From assembly GCF_003264365.1 (NCBI RefSeq), contig NZ_PYAK01000038.1:1-53897 (forward strand): 53,897 bases of DNA, in the 5' to 3' direction. Shown here piece by piece: positions 7,409 to 15,709 of the stretch. Position numbers and translations under genes: made by a program. The notes below the pieces were generated by a model. It saw only the letters and a list, made by a program, of their open reading frames with translations, was not told where the DNA came from and did no database searches. Position 1 is the stretch's first letter. Each line of letters starts with the position of its first letter. The stretch comes from Micromonospora noduli. Its GTDB lineage: Bacteria > Actinomycetota > Actinomycetes > Mycobacteriales > Micromonosporaceae.

Positions 7409-8242
7409 ATGACGATCGACAGTGACGGCTTCGCCGCCCCGGCCGCCCTGGTCGAGCACGCCCGCCGGTTCCAGGCCGAGGGTGGCACCCCGGCGACGCC
7501 GCGGGTCGCGGCCACCGTGCTGCTGCTGCGTCCGACCGATGCCGACTTCGAGGTGTACGTCATCCGCCGGGTCGCCGCGATGACCTTCGGCGGGATGTAC
7601 GCCTTCCCCGGAGGCGGGGTGGACCGCTCCGACTCGGAGGCGCACCTGGACTGGGCCGGCCCGACGCCGGGCGAGTGGGCGGACCGGCTCGGGGTGGCCC
7701 CGCAGGCCGCGCAGGCGGTGGTCTGCGCCGCCGCGCGGGAGGTCTTCGAGGAGGCCGGCGTACTGCTCGCCGGTCCGAACCGGGAGACCGTGGTGGGCGA
7801 CGTCAGCGGCGACGACTGGGAGGCGGCCCGACAGGACCTGGAGGGCCGCCGGCTGGGCTTTGCGGCGCTGCTCGCCGACCGTCAGCTCACACTCCGGTCG
7901 GACCTGCTGCTGCCCTGGAGCCGGTGGATCACTCCCGAGTTCGAGCCGCGCCGCTTCGACACGTACTTCTTCATCGTCCTGTTGCCGGCGGGCCAGCGGA
8001 CCCGCGACGTCTCCGGAGAGGCTGACCACACCCTGTGGATCCGGCCGGCGGACGCGCTGGCCCGCGCGCAGGCCGGCGAGCTGACGATGCTGCCACCGAC
8101 AGTGGTCACGCTGGCCCAGGTGGCGGCGGCCGGCGACCTGGCCGGGGTGGCGCGGGCGGCGGCCGATCGAGACGCCGCCAGCCCGGTCACCCCGCGCCTG
8201 GACCTGCCCCCGGACGGCGAACCCCGCTTCGTCCTGGGCTGA
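7409..8242 (+). CDS. Nudix hydrolase family protein
   Basis: 277 aa. Nudix fold with the GGMYAFPGGGVD stretch near 68-80 and the Nudix helix REVFEEAGVLL near 110-120; the insertion between the Gly-rich start and the REXXEE core is longer than in compact Nudix enzymes, as in the NUDT7/NUDT19-like coenzyme A or long-chain group. It likely cleaves a nucleoside-diphosphate-linked substrate; substrate unknown. ATG at 7409 has TAGGCT at 7396-7401, 7 nt upstream, so the mRNA is probably leaderless. The same frame is open through the upstream 21-bp array, but I do not think that part is translated. Confidence 0.88.
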   Translation: MTIDSDGFAAPAALVEHARRFQAEGGTPATPRVAATVLLLRPTDADFEVYVIRRVAAMTFGGMYAFPGGGVDRSDSEAHLDWAGPTPGEWADRLGVAPQAAQAVVCAAAREVFEEAGVLLAGPNRETVVGDVSGDDWEAARQDLEGRRLGFAALLADRQLTLRSDLLLPWSRWITPEFEPRRFDTYFFIVLLPAGQRTRDVSGEADHTLWIRPADALARAQAGELTMLPPTVVTLAQVAAAGDLAGVARAAADRDAASPVTPRLDLPPDGEPRFVLG

Positions 8243-8272
8243 CCACGGGCCCTGCCGCAGCGCTGGACATGG

Positions 8273-8307
8273 CACCGGCGCCCACGCCGGGAGGCGGGGC
8301 GCCGGTG
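8273..8307. terminator. Bidirectional terminator between Nudix gene and pstB
   Basis: Perfect 11-bp arms CACCGGCGCCC (8273-8283) and GGGCGCCGGTG (8297-8307), 13-nt loop, between convergent genes. Confidence 0.7.
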
Positions 8308-8323
8308 ACCGGACGTGGTCGGC

Positions 8324-9100
8324 TCAGCCGAAGCGGCCGGTGATGTAGTCCTCGGTCTTCTTCACGCTCGGGTTGCTGAAGATCTTCTGGGTGTTGTCGT
8401 ACTCGATCAGCCGGCCCGGGTCGCCGGTCTTCTCGATCGAGAAGAAGGCGGTCCGGTCCGAGACACGCGCTGCCTGCTGCATGTTGTGCGTCACGATGAT
8501 GATCGTGAACTTGTCCTTGAGCTGGAACATCAGGTCCTCGATCGCCAGCGTGGAGATCGGGTCCAGGGCGGAGCACGGCTCGTCCATCAGGACGACCTGC
8601 GGCTCGACCGCGATGGTCCGGGCGATGCAGAGCCGCTGCTGCTGACCGCCGGAGAGGCCCGCGCCGGGCTTGCCCAGCCGGTCCTTGACCTCGCCCCACA
8701 GGTTCGCGGCGCGCAGGGCCTTCTCGGCCGCGTCCTCCAGGATCGACTTCTTGCGGACTCCGTTGAGCTTCAGCCCGGCCACCACGTTCTCGAAGATGCT
8801 CATGGTGGGGAACGGGTTCGGCCGCTGGAAGACCATGCCGATGGTGCGCCGGACCGCTGTGACGTCCACGTCCCGGTCGTAGATGTCCTGGTCGTCGATG
8901 GTCAGGCTGCCCTCGACCCGGGCCCCCGGCAGCACCTCGTGCATCCGGTTGATCGACCGCAGGAACGTCGACTTGCCGCAACCGGACGGCCCGATGAGGG
9001 CGGTGACCGTCTTCGGTTCGACCGTCAGGTTGATGTTCTCGATCGCCTTGAAGCCGCCGTAGTACGCGGTGACGTTCGAGGCGGAGACGCGCTTGGCCAT
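8324..9100 (-). CDS. pstB: Phosphate ABC transporter ATP-binding protein
   Basis: 258 aa. Walker A GPSGCGKST at 37-45, ABC signature LSGGQQQR at 149-156, Walker B VVLMDEP at 169-175, and the H-loop THNMQQAARVSD. The PstB-specific FQRPNPFPTMSIFENV segment is at about 91-106. It powers phosphate import with PstC and PstA. The ATG at 9100 has GGAGG 8 nt upstream; an ATG at 9121 overlapping the pstA stop would add seven residues but lacks a ribosome site. Last gene of pstSCAB; the hairpin at 8273-8307 follows. Confidence 0.97.
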   Translation of the reverse strand: MAKRVSASNVTAYYGGFKAIENINLTVEPKTVTALIGPSGCGKSTFLRSINRMHEVLPGARVEGSLTIDDQDIYDRDVDVTAVRRTIGMVFQRPNPFPTMSIFENVVAGLKLNGVRKKSILEDAAEKALRAANLWGEVKDRLGKPGAGLSGGQQQRLCIARTIAVEPQVVLMDEPCSALDPISTLAIEDLMFQLKDKFTIIIVTHNMQQAARVSDRTAFFSIEKTGDPGRLIEYDNTQKIFSNPSVKKTEDYITGRFG

Positions 9101-9117
9101 GGTGGTACCTCCGGGGT

Positions 9118-10206
9118 TCATCGGCTGAGCCTGTTGCGACGGGCCAGCAGCTTCGCCGCGATCGTCAGGATGAGCACGAGGGCGACCAGGGTGAGTGCCG
9201 CGGTCCACGCCCGTGCCGGGGCGTATTTCGACGCGTCACCGGCCTGCTGGTAGACGAAGAGGGACAGCGACGACTGGTTGTTCTCGAAGGGGTTGGTGTT
9301 GATCGCGGCGCCACCGCCGGCGACCAGCAGCACCGGCGCGGTCTCACCGGCCGCGCGGGCGATGGCGAGCATGACGCCGGTGACGATGCCGGGCAGCGCC
9401 GTCGGCAGGACCACCCGCAGGATGGTCTTCCACTTGGGTACGCCGAGCGCGTACGCGCCCTCACGCAGTGGCGCCGGTACGAGGCGGAGCATCTCCTCGG
9501 TGGACCGGACGATGGTGGGCAGCATGAGCACGCTCAGCGCGAGCGCGGCGGCGAAGCCGGAGAAGCTGGGCCGACCGTCGTTGAACCACGGCGACACGAT
9601 CAGCACCCAGAACGCCAGCACGAAGAGGCCGGAGACGATCGACGGAATGCCGGTCATCACGTCCACGAAGAACCGGATCGCGAAGGCGAACTTGCCGCGC
9701 CCGTACTCGACGATGTAGATCGCGCAGAGAACGCCGAGCGGGACGGTGATCAGGGTGGCGATGCCGACCTGCTCCAGCGTGCCGACGATCGCGTGGTACG
9801 CGCCGCCGTTGGCGTCCCGGGCCCCGATGTTGTTCATCGAGGTCTGGAAGAAGTTGACGTCCAGTCGGTCGGCGCCCTTGCTGACCAGCGTCCAGACCAC
9901 CGACACGAGCGGCAGTACCGCCAGCACGAAGGCGGAGTGGATCAGCGCGCTCCAGGTGCGGTTGCGGGCCGACCGGCGCCCCTCGACCGCGTTGGCGGCG
10001 GCGAAGAGCCCGACCAGGTAGAGGATCGCACCGAGGACGACCACGAGGACCGGGCCGCCGATGCTGGTGCCGTAGACGAGCACGGCGGAGAGCGCCAGGG
10101 CCGCCACGGCGATGGCCGGGGCGGCGTACCAGGGCAGCCGCTTGGCCCGCAGCGAGTCGGGTTGGGCCGGTGGCCGGGTGCGGTGGGAGGTGGCGGTTGT
10201 GGTCAT
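9118..10206 (-). CDS. pstA: Phosphate ABC transporter permease PstA
   Basis: 362 aa. A cytoplasmic N-terminus rich in Thr/Arg/Pro is followed by two hydrophobic segments and then the MetI-like permease core with about six membrane spans. Seen are GIPSIVSGLFVLAF, the permease EAA-like loop GVPKWKTILRVVLPTALPGI, and AGETAPVLLVAGG, all typical of PstA. The start overlaps the pstC stop by 4 nt (10203-10206), so translation is coupled. Inner-membrane half of the phosphate channel. Confidence 0.96.
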   Translation of the reverse strand: MTTTATSHRTRPPAQPDSLRAKRLPWYAAPAIAVAALALSAVLVYGTSIGGPVLVVVLGAILYLVGLFAAANAVEGRRSARNRTWSALIHSAFVLAVLPLVSVVWTLVSKGADRLDVNFFQTSMNNIGARDANGGAYHAIVGTLEQVGIATLITVPLGVLCAIYIVEYGRGKFAFAIRFFVDVMTGIPSIVSGLFVLAFWVLIVSPWFNDGRPSFSGFAAALALSVLMLPTIVRSTEEMLRLVPAPLREGAYALGVPKWKTILRVVLPTALPGIVTGVMLAIARAAGETAPVLLVAGGGAAINTNPFENNQSSLSLFVYQQAGDASKYAPARAWTAALTLVALVLILTIAAKLLARRNRLSR

Positions 10207-11294
10207 GCGGCCGACTCCGTGAACTCCCGGCGGCGGTAGATGATCGCCCGCGCCGTGATGTTGACGATCAGCGTGATGGTGAACAGCACCAGGCCGGAGG
10301 CGATGAGCGCGCCCCGGCCGGTCTCGTTCGCCTCGCCGAACGCGTTGGCGATGTTGGCGGCGATGGTGTTGCCGCCGTTCTGGATCAGGTTGAACGAGAT
10401 GCCGAAGGTGATGCCGAGGGTCAGCGCCAGGGCGATGGTCTCGCCGAGCGCCCGGCCGAGGCCGAGCATCATCGCGGCGATGATGCCGGGACGGCCGTAG
10501 GGCAGCACCGCGGTGCGGAGCATCTCCCAGCGGGTGGCGCCCAGGGCGAGGGCGGCCTCCTCGTTCGCGGTGGGGGTCTGGAGGAACACCTCGCGGGAGA
10601 GCGAGGTGATGATCGGCAGCACCATGATCGCGAGCACCAGGGCGCCGAGCATGACGGACGCCCCGAAGGGGCCGTCGCCGCCGAAGAGCGGGATCCAGCC
10701 GAAGTGCTGGTTCAGCCAGACCGAGAAGTCCCGGACGGGGCTGCTGAAGACGTCCCGCCCCCAGAGGCCGAAGACCACGCTCGGTACGGCGGCCAGCAGG
10801 TCGACCAGGAAGCCGAGCGCGGTGCCCAACCGGCGCGGCGCGTAGTGCGAGAGGTAGAGCGCGATGCCGAGCGCCACCGGCACCGCGATGAGCAGTGCGA
10901 GCGCCGAGCTGAGCACGGTGCCGAAGGCGAGCGCACCGATGCCGAACTTCGGCTCTGTCTCGTTGGGGGACCAGCCCTCGTAGGACCAGAAGTTTTCGGT
11001 GTTGGCGCGTAGGGCCGGCACCGCCTTGGCGACCAGGAAGATCGCGATGGCGGCGATGATGACCAGAACGGCGGTGCCGGCGGCCAGGGTGAGACCGCGG
11101 AAGGCCCGCTCGGCACCGAACTTACGGCTGCGCGGCAGCGCGCCGCCGCCGCCCAGCCCGGTGCCGCCCGGGGAACGGGTGCTGACTGGTGCCTCGGCCA
11201 CACGCGCCGAGGCACCGGCGGGCCACTCGTGACTCTGGGTCACGCGCGTCCCGCCGGTGCCGGCGTCGGCCGAGCGGTGAGGGGTTTCACCCAT
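10203..11294 (-). CDS. pstC: Phosphate ABC transporter permease PstC
   Basis: 363 aa from ATG 11294. The N-terminal 70 residues are polar and poorly conserved, followed by a first span near 80-100 and the permease core with VPSVVFGLWG, the EAA loop GATRWEMLRTAVLPYGRPGI and LGRALGETIALAL, all diagnostic of PstC. GTG at 11243 is an alternative start; neither has a strong ribosome site. It follows pstS by 38 bp, which includes a short weak stem, and overlaps pstA by 4 nt. Confidence 0.95.
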   Translation of the reverse strand: MGETPHRSADAGTGGTRVTQSHEWPAGASARVAEAPVSTRSPGGTGLGGGGALPRSRKFGAERAFRGLTLAAGTAVLVIIAAIAIFLVAKAVPALRANTENFWSYEGWSPNETEPKFGIGALAFGTVLSSALALLIAVPVALGIALYLSHYAPRRLGTALGFLVDLLAAVPSVVFGLWGRDVFSSPVRDFSVWLNQHFGWIPLFGGDGPFGASVMLGALVLAIMVLPIITSLSREVFLQTPTANEEAALALGATRWEMLRTAVLPYGRPGIIAAMMLGLGRALGETIALALTLGITFGISFNLIQNGGNTIAANIANAFGEANETGRGALIASGLVLFTITLIVNITARAIIYRRREFTESAA

Positions 11295-11332
11295 CTGCTC
11301 GCTCGATTCGATTGCGGAGGTGTGGAATCGGG

Positions 11333-12439
11333 TCAGGAGAGGTTCTTGACCGCGGTCTCGACCTTGGTGCGGACCGTCTCCGGCAGCGGGGCGTAGCCCA
11401 GCTCGGTGAGAGAGGCCTGGCCCTCGGCACTGGCGGCGTGGCCCAGCAGGCCCTTGACCAGCTTCAGCTTGTCGGCCGCGAGGCCCTTGCTGCAGACGAT
11501 CTCGTACGTCGCCAGGACGATCGGGTAGGCCCCGGCCTCCTTGGTGTTGTAGTCGATCTTCAGCTTGAGGTCGTCGCCCTGACCCTCGATGGCAGCGCCA
11601 GCGATGGTCTTGCCGGCCGCCTCGGCGGTCAGCGCGGCGAACTCGCCGTTGCCGTTGCCGATCTTCGACATCTTCAGACCGGCGTTCTCGGCGAACGACC
11701 ACTCCATGTAGCCGATGGAGCCGTCCGCGCCCTTGACCCGGCTGGCCACGCCGTCCGAGCCCTTGGCGCCGGTGCCGCCCGGTGCCTTCCACGCCTTGGC
11801 GTTGCCCAGGGTCCAGTCGCTCTCAGCGGTCTTCGAGAGGTACTTGGTGAAGTTGTCGGTGGTGCCCGACTCGTCCGAACGGTGGACGGTCTGAATCGTG
11901 GTCGCCGGGAGCTTGGCGTCCGGGTTGTCGGCCTTGATCGTGGCGTCGTCCCACTTGGTGACCTTGCCGGCGAAGATCTTCGCCAGGGTGGCCGGCTTGA
12001 GCTGGAGGTTGTCCACGCCGCTGACGTTGTAGGCGACGGCCACCGGGCCGATCACCATCGGCAGGTGGATGGCCTTGCCACCGACGCACTTGGCGTCCGC
12101 CTGCGGCTGCTCCTCCGGCTTGAGCGCGGAGTCGGAACCGGCGAAGTCAGCGGTCCCGGCGATGAACGCCTGGATGCCGGCGCCCGAGCCGGAAGCCTCG
12201 TAGTTGATCGTGGTGCCCTGGCACTTCTGCTGGTACGCCTTGATCCACTCGGCCATGGCGTTCTTCTGCGCCGACGAGCCCTGGGCGTTCAGCGTGCCGG
12301 TAGCGCAGTCGACCGCGGCGGCCGAGCCCGAAGCACTCGCGCCGGAGGCGGGCTCGTTGTTGTCCGAGCCGCATGCACTGAGGCCGAGCGTCGCGGCAAG
12401 AGCGAGGCAGGCAATAGTGCCGTACCGCTGGAGCTTCAC
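11333..12439 (-). CDS. pstS: Phosphate ABC transporter substrate-binding lipoprotein
   Basis: 368 aa. Lipoprotein signal with lipobox LSAC and acylated Cys at residue 23, then an Ala/Ser linker. Phosphate-binding signatures include LNAQGSSAQ near 50, ADFAGSDSAL near 98-107 and HRSDESGTTDNF near 173-184, the PstS ligand loops. It captures phosphate outside the membrane for PstCAB. The start is GTG at 12439 with GAAGGGAAA upstream; the longer frame to 12514 would bury the signal peptide. First gene of the operon; a PHO box and -10 lie at 12518-12571. Confidence 0.97.
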   Translation of the reverse strand: MKLQRYGTIACLALAATLGLSACGSDNNEPASGASASGSAAAVDCATGTLNAQGSSAQKNAMAEWIKAYQQKCQGTTINYEASGSGAGIQAFIAGTADFAGSDSALKPEEQPQADAKCVGGKAIHLPMVIGPVAVAYNVSGVDNLQLKPATLAKIFAGKVTKWDDATIKADNPDAKLPATTIQTVHRSDESGTTDNFTKYLSKTAESDWTLGNAKAWKAPGGTGAKGSDGVASRVKGADGSIGYMEWSFAENAGLKMSKIGNGNGEFAALTAEAAGKTIAGAAIEGQGDDLKLKIDYNTKEAGAYPIVLATYEIVCSKGLAADKLKLVKGLLGHAASAEGQASLTELGYAPLPETVRTKVETAVKNLS

Positions 12440-12517
12440 CTGAGGGGTTTCCCTTCGCGTCTGACTTGGCGCCCCGATCCCGGGGCCCGAGGACCGGCAC
12501 TGACCGGCTGACACGAA

Positions 12518-12523
12518 AGTTAG
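12518..12523 (-). promoter_or_regulatory. -10 element of pstSCAB
   Basis: TAACTT on the minus strand, about 27 bp downstream of the PHO box, placing the start of transcription near 12511 and giving a leader of about 70 nt before the pstS GTG. Confidence 0.55.
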
Positions 12524-12549
12524 AAGTGCCAGGTAGCCGGTTCGCCGGT

Positions 12550-12571
12550 CGCAAGTGAACGCAAGGTGAAC
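12550..12571 (-). promoter_or_regulatory. PHO box upstream of pstS
   Basis: On the minus strand, two 11-bp direct units GTTCACCTTGC (12571-12561) and GTTCACTTGCG (12560-12550) match the PhoP direct-repeat unit. A degenerate third unit ACCGGCGAACC follows. The -10 TAACTT lies at 12518-12523, so the box sits over the -35 region. A weaker GTTCATTTAAC lies near 12615-12625. Confidence 0.88.
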
Positions 12572-12730
12572 ACGTACGGCCCCTGAGGTGACCGCTTGCC
12601 GAGGGTGAGTTGTCCGTTAAATGAACCCGGGTACACCTGTCGGAAGTATGGGCATATTTCCGGTTCGGCGTTATCCCGCCGACGCTCGGCCGTTACCCGT
12701 CGGTGACGCGCTCGGAGCGGCGGCCGACGG

Positions 12731-13657
12731 TCAGCCCAGGTGGTAGTTGATGTGCGCGGACCAGCGGGCGAAGCCCAGCCGCTCGTAGAGCGCGACGGCC
12801 CCGGTGTTCGAGTCGTCCACGAAGAGCATCACCCGGTCGAGGCCACGCTTGTCCCGCAGGTGTGCCAGTCCGGCGGTGGTCAGGGCCCGGCCGAGCCCGC
12901 CACCGTGCGCGGTCGGCTCCACCCCCAGGACGTACACCTCGCCGATCCGGGCCGACCCCGGCCGCTCGTGCACCTTGGTCCAGTGGAAGCCGAGCAGTCG
13001 GCCGGTCGCGCTCTCCTCGGCGAGCAGGAAGCCCGCCGGGTCGAACCACGGCTCGGCGAGGCGGACCCGCAGGTCGTCCGACGTCCACCGGCCCTGCTCG
13101 GGGTGCTCGGCGAAGGCCCGTGCGTTGAGGGCCAACCAGGCCGCGTCGTCCACCCCGGGCCGGAACGCACGCAGCGTCACCCCGTCGGGCAGGCGCGGCT
13201 CACCCAGCGGGGCCGCCAACGGCCGGCGCAACTGCCAGAGCACCCGGGCGCGGGCGAAGCCGAGGTCGACGGCGAGCGCGGCGGCCGAGGGGTGGTCGCC
13301 GTGCGCCCACGCCCGCAGCGGCCCGGTGGCCGAGGCGAGGACGCCCCGGGCGAGCGCCCGCCCGGTGCCCCGCCGCCGGTACGCGGGGTGCACCACCAGT
13401 TCGACCCCGATCCCGCCGACCGGGTCGGTGGTGTCCAGGTGCGCGTACCCGGTAAGGGTGCCGTCGTCGGCGCGGGCGATCAGATGAACGGCGGGGGCGT
13501 CGGGGTCGCGCAGCCGCAGCAGGACGTGTTCGTCGAGCGGGTCCGCTCCGTCCGTGTCACCTGCGGCGCTGGCGAGGGCGAGTACGTCGGCGATCTCCGT
13601 CGGCGCCAGTTGGTCGCTCCGGGTCACCTGGTCGCTGGTCGGCTCCGCGCTGCTCAT
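12731..13657 (-). CDS. mshD: Mycothiol synthase
   Basis: 308 aa, two tandem GNAT acetyltransferase domains (about 15-145 and 155-305). The N-terminal domain carries VVHPAYRRRGTGRALA and the C-terminal, catalytic one carries VLGVEPTAHGGGLGRAL followed by MLFVDDSNTGAVALYERLGF and the terminal HINYHL. This is the MshD pattern: it acetylates Cys-GlcN-Ins with acetyl-CoA in the last step of mycothiol synthesis. ATG 13657 has TACGGT 6 nt upstream (leaderless). mshA, the first pathway gene, is at 51.1 kb. Confidence 0.95.
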   Translation of the reverse strand: MSSAEPTSDQVTRSDQLAPTEIADVLALASAAGDTDGADPLDEHVLLRLRDPDAPAVHLIARADDGTLTGYAHLDTTDPVGGIGVELVVHPAYRRRGTGRALARGVLASATGPLRAWAHGDHPSAAALAVDLGFARARVLWQLRRPLAAPLGEPRLPDGVTLRAFRPGVDDAAWLALNARAFAEHPEQGRWTSDDLRVRLAEPWFDPAGFLLAEESATGRLLGFHWTKVHERPGSARIGEVYVLGVEPTAHGGGLGRALTTAGLAHLRDKRGLDRVMLFVDDSNTGAVALYERLGFARWSAHINYHLG

Positions 13658-13715
13658 CCCGCCACCGTATCCGTTGCGTGTCGTGACGCCCGGAGCGTCG
13701 CCGTAAAGCTGCGGC

Positions 13716-14594
13716 TCACGTCGGGTCGGTGGGGAGTGCCTCCAGATCGAACCGGGCGGTCAGGTCGGGCAGGATCCGGCGCAGTGCCTCCACCGTGCCC
13801 TGCCGGTCCCCACCGGCGTCGTGCAGCAGCACCACCGAGCCCGGTTCGGCCTGGCTCAGCACCGTCGCGGTGATCTTGTTGGCGCCGGGTAGCTCCCAGT
13901 CCGACGGATCGACTGACCAGTGCAGCGGGGTCATGCCGAGCTGCTGCGCCACCGACACCACCGGGTACGTCCAGGCTCCGCCCGGCTGGCGGTACCAGAC
14001 GATCGGGGCGTTCGGCACCGCCGCCCGGATCGCCGCGTTGGTGCGCAGGAGGTCGGAGCGGATCGCGTCGGCCGACCGGGCGCCCAGGCCGACATCGTGG
14101 TGCCAGGAGTGGTTGCACAGGGTGTGCCCGGCGTCCACGATCGACTGGACCAGTTCGGGGTGGTTCTGCGCGTTCTCGCCGACCACGCAGAACGTGGCCC
14201 GCACGTCGTATTCGCGCAGGAGGTCGAGGACCTGCGGCGTGTAGCGCGGGTCCGGCCCGTCGTCGAATGTCAGCGCGAGCCTCGGGGTGCCGGTCGTGGC
14301 GTGCGCGCCGAACAGGTTGTCGTCTCCGGCGTTCCGTCCGGACCCGTCCTGGCCGGCTTCGGCTGGGCCGGTCTCAGCCGCGTTTGCGCTGGCGCTCGGG
14401 GCTCCGCCCGGCTCGCCAAGGCCCGGTTGGTCGGCGTAGTGCGGTCCGTCGGCGCTCGTGGTGACACCGGTGGACTGCCGAGGCGTCTGGTCGGGGACGA
14501 GGCTGCGGCCCAGCACGTACGCGGAGCCGAGCAGCCCCGCCACCACCAGCGTCACGATCCCCGCCGCCCGCGCGGTGGAGCTGCCCCGCGTCAC
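13716..14594 (-). CDS. Membrane-anchored polysaccharide deacetylase
   Basis: 292 aa. N-terminal hydrophobic segment at about 10-30 (signal anchor), a low-complexity Pro/Ser/Gly linker to about 100, then a NodB domain with TFDDGP at 109-114 and the metal-binding HSWHH at 162-166, and the later RQPGG and WSVDPSDW motifs. A metal-dependent N- or O-deacetylase acting outside the cell on peptidoglycan or other glycans. RC of the region near 14685-14690 reads TATTCT, a possible -10. Lies between glnR and mshD on the same strand, with its own spacer of about 150 bp. Confidence 0.9.
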   Translation of the reverse strand: MTRGSSTARAAGIVTLVVAGLLGSAYVLGRSLVPDQTPRQSTGVTTSADGPHYADQPGLGEPGGAPSASANAAETGPAEAGQDGSGRNAGDDNLFGAHATTGTPRLALTFDDGPDPRYTPQVLDLLREYDVRATFCVVGENAQNHPELVQSIVDAGHTLCNHSWHHDVGLGARSADAIRSDLLRTNAAIRAAVPNAPIVWYRQPGGAWTYPVVSVAQQLGMTPLHWSVDPSDWELPGANKITATVLSQAEPGSVVLLHDAGGDRQGTVEALRRILPDLTARFDLEALPTDPT

Positions 14595-14748
14595 GACTTC
14601 CGCCTGGCTTGCCGGTTACGCCGGCCCGTCGCCCCCGTGTGCAGTGCGCGCACCATCGCCCCTTTCTCCGACAAACCCGGCAGTCAGAATAGAGCTGCCA
14701 AGCTGCGCAAAAAGGGCATATGGGAAATCGCCCGTAGTGGTCTTTGGA

Positions 14749-15462
14749 TCAGACCGGCAGGGGCGCGTGCTCCGCCTCGGGAAGCGACCGCGACGGCGGA
14801 ACGACGAACTTGTAGCCGACCTGGCGGACGGTGCCGATCATCGACTCGTACTCCGAGCCGAGCTTGGCGCGCAGTCGCCGGACGTGCACGTCCACCGTGC
14901 GGGTGCCGCCGAAGTAGTCGTAGCCCCAGACCTCGCGCAGGAGCTGGTCCCGGGTGAACACCCGGCCCGGGTGCTGGGCCAGGAACTTCAGCAGCTCGAA
15001 CTCCTTGTAGGTGAGGTCGAGCGGACGGCCCTTGAGCTTGGCCGCGTAGGTGTCCGGGTCGATGGTCAGCTCGCCGGCCCGGATCGAGCCACCCGCGCCA
15101 GCGGTCGCGTTGCTGAGCCGGCCCACCGCCAGCCGCAGCCGTGCCTCGACCTCGGCGGGGCCGGCCGAGGCGAGGATGACGTCGTCGACGCCCCAGTCGG
15201 CGTTGAGTGCGATCAGGCCGGCCTCGGTCACCACCGCGACCAGCGGCACGCCGAGCCCGGTGGCGTGCAACATCCGGCAGGTCGCACGGGCCTCGCTCAA
15301 CTCCGATCGGGCGTCCACCATCACCGCGTCCGGGCTGGGGCCCGCGACCAGGGTGCGAACATCACGCGGCGCGGTGCGGACCGAGTGCGGCAGCAGGTCG
15401 AGCGCCGGCAGTACAGCCGACGGTTCTCCTGCGCGTGCGGTCACCAGCAGCAGGATCTCCAC
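14749..15462 (-). CDS. glnR: GlnR nitrogen-response regulator (OmpR family, orphan)
   Basis: 237 aa. A degenerate receiver domain with the conserved Asp at residue 50 (VMVD), then a winged helix from about 130 with LTYKEFELLKFLAQHPGRVF and EVWGYDYFGGTRTVDVHVRR, closely matching GlnR of Streptomyces and Amycolatopsis as I remember them. GlnR acts without a paired kinase and controls ammonium assimilation and transport. GTG start at 15462 has GGAGG 5 nt upstream. A TAGGCT -10 at 15574-15579 (minus strand) would give a leader of about 100 nt. Near the Pho genes, where GlnR/PhoP cross-talk is known in Streptomyces. Confidence 0.9.
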   Translation of the reverse strand: MEILLLVTARAGEPSAVLPALDLLPHSVRTAPRDVRTLVAGPSPDAVMVDARSELSEARATCRMLHATGLGVPLVAVVTEAGLIALNADWGVDDVILASAGPAEVEARLRLAVGRLSNATAGAGGSIRAGELTIDPDTYAAKLKGRPLDLTYKEFELLKFLAQHPGRVFTRDQLLREVWGYDYFGGTRTVDVHVRRLRAKLGSEYESMIGTVRQVGYKFVVPPSRSLPEAEHAPLPV

Positions 15463-15650
15463 GATCACCTCCGTCCCGGCGGCGCGAGGCCGCACGCGAC
15501 CAGTCGCACTCATCAAGGAGTGCGCTGAGAAATTGCGTGGTCCCGGCGTCGCTGACGGGCGGGTAACGCGTTGAGCCTAACCGATCGCCTCGGCCGCGCC
15601 GTCAGGCCATTTCCCGTTTGTCTACCTTGCCCCTGATCGTGGCCCGGATT

Positions 15651-15666
15651 TTAACGTCGCTGAAAC
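15651..15666 (+). promoter_or_regulatory. Candidate GlnR box
   Basis: TTAAC-GTCGCT-GAAAC fits the GlnR consensus GTNAC-n6-GAAAC with one substitution. It lies in the divergent region between glnR and the membrane protein gene starting at 15710. Short motif, so chance occurrence cannot be excluded. Confidence 0.4.
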
Positions 15667-15709
15667 CCGTGACCACCGCGTCGGGCCGTCGGTCTGGCAC
15701 GATCGGGTC

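Noticed and set aside
11295..11792. Longer PstC N-terminus
   Set aside because: The extension overlaps pstS in another frame and is unrelated to permeases.
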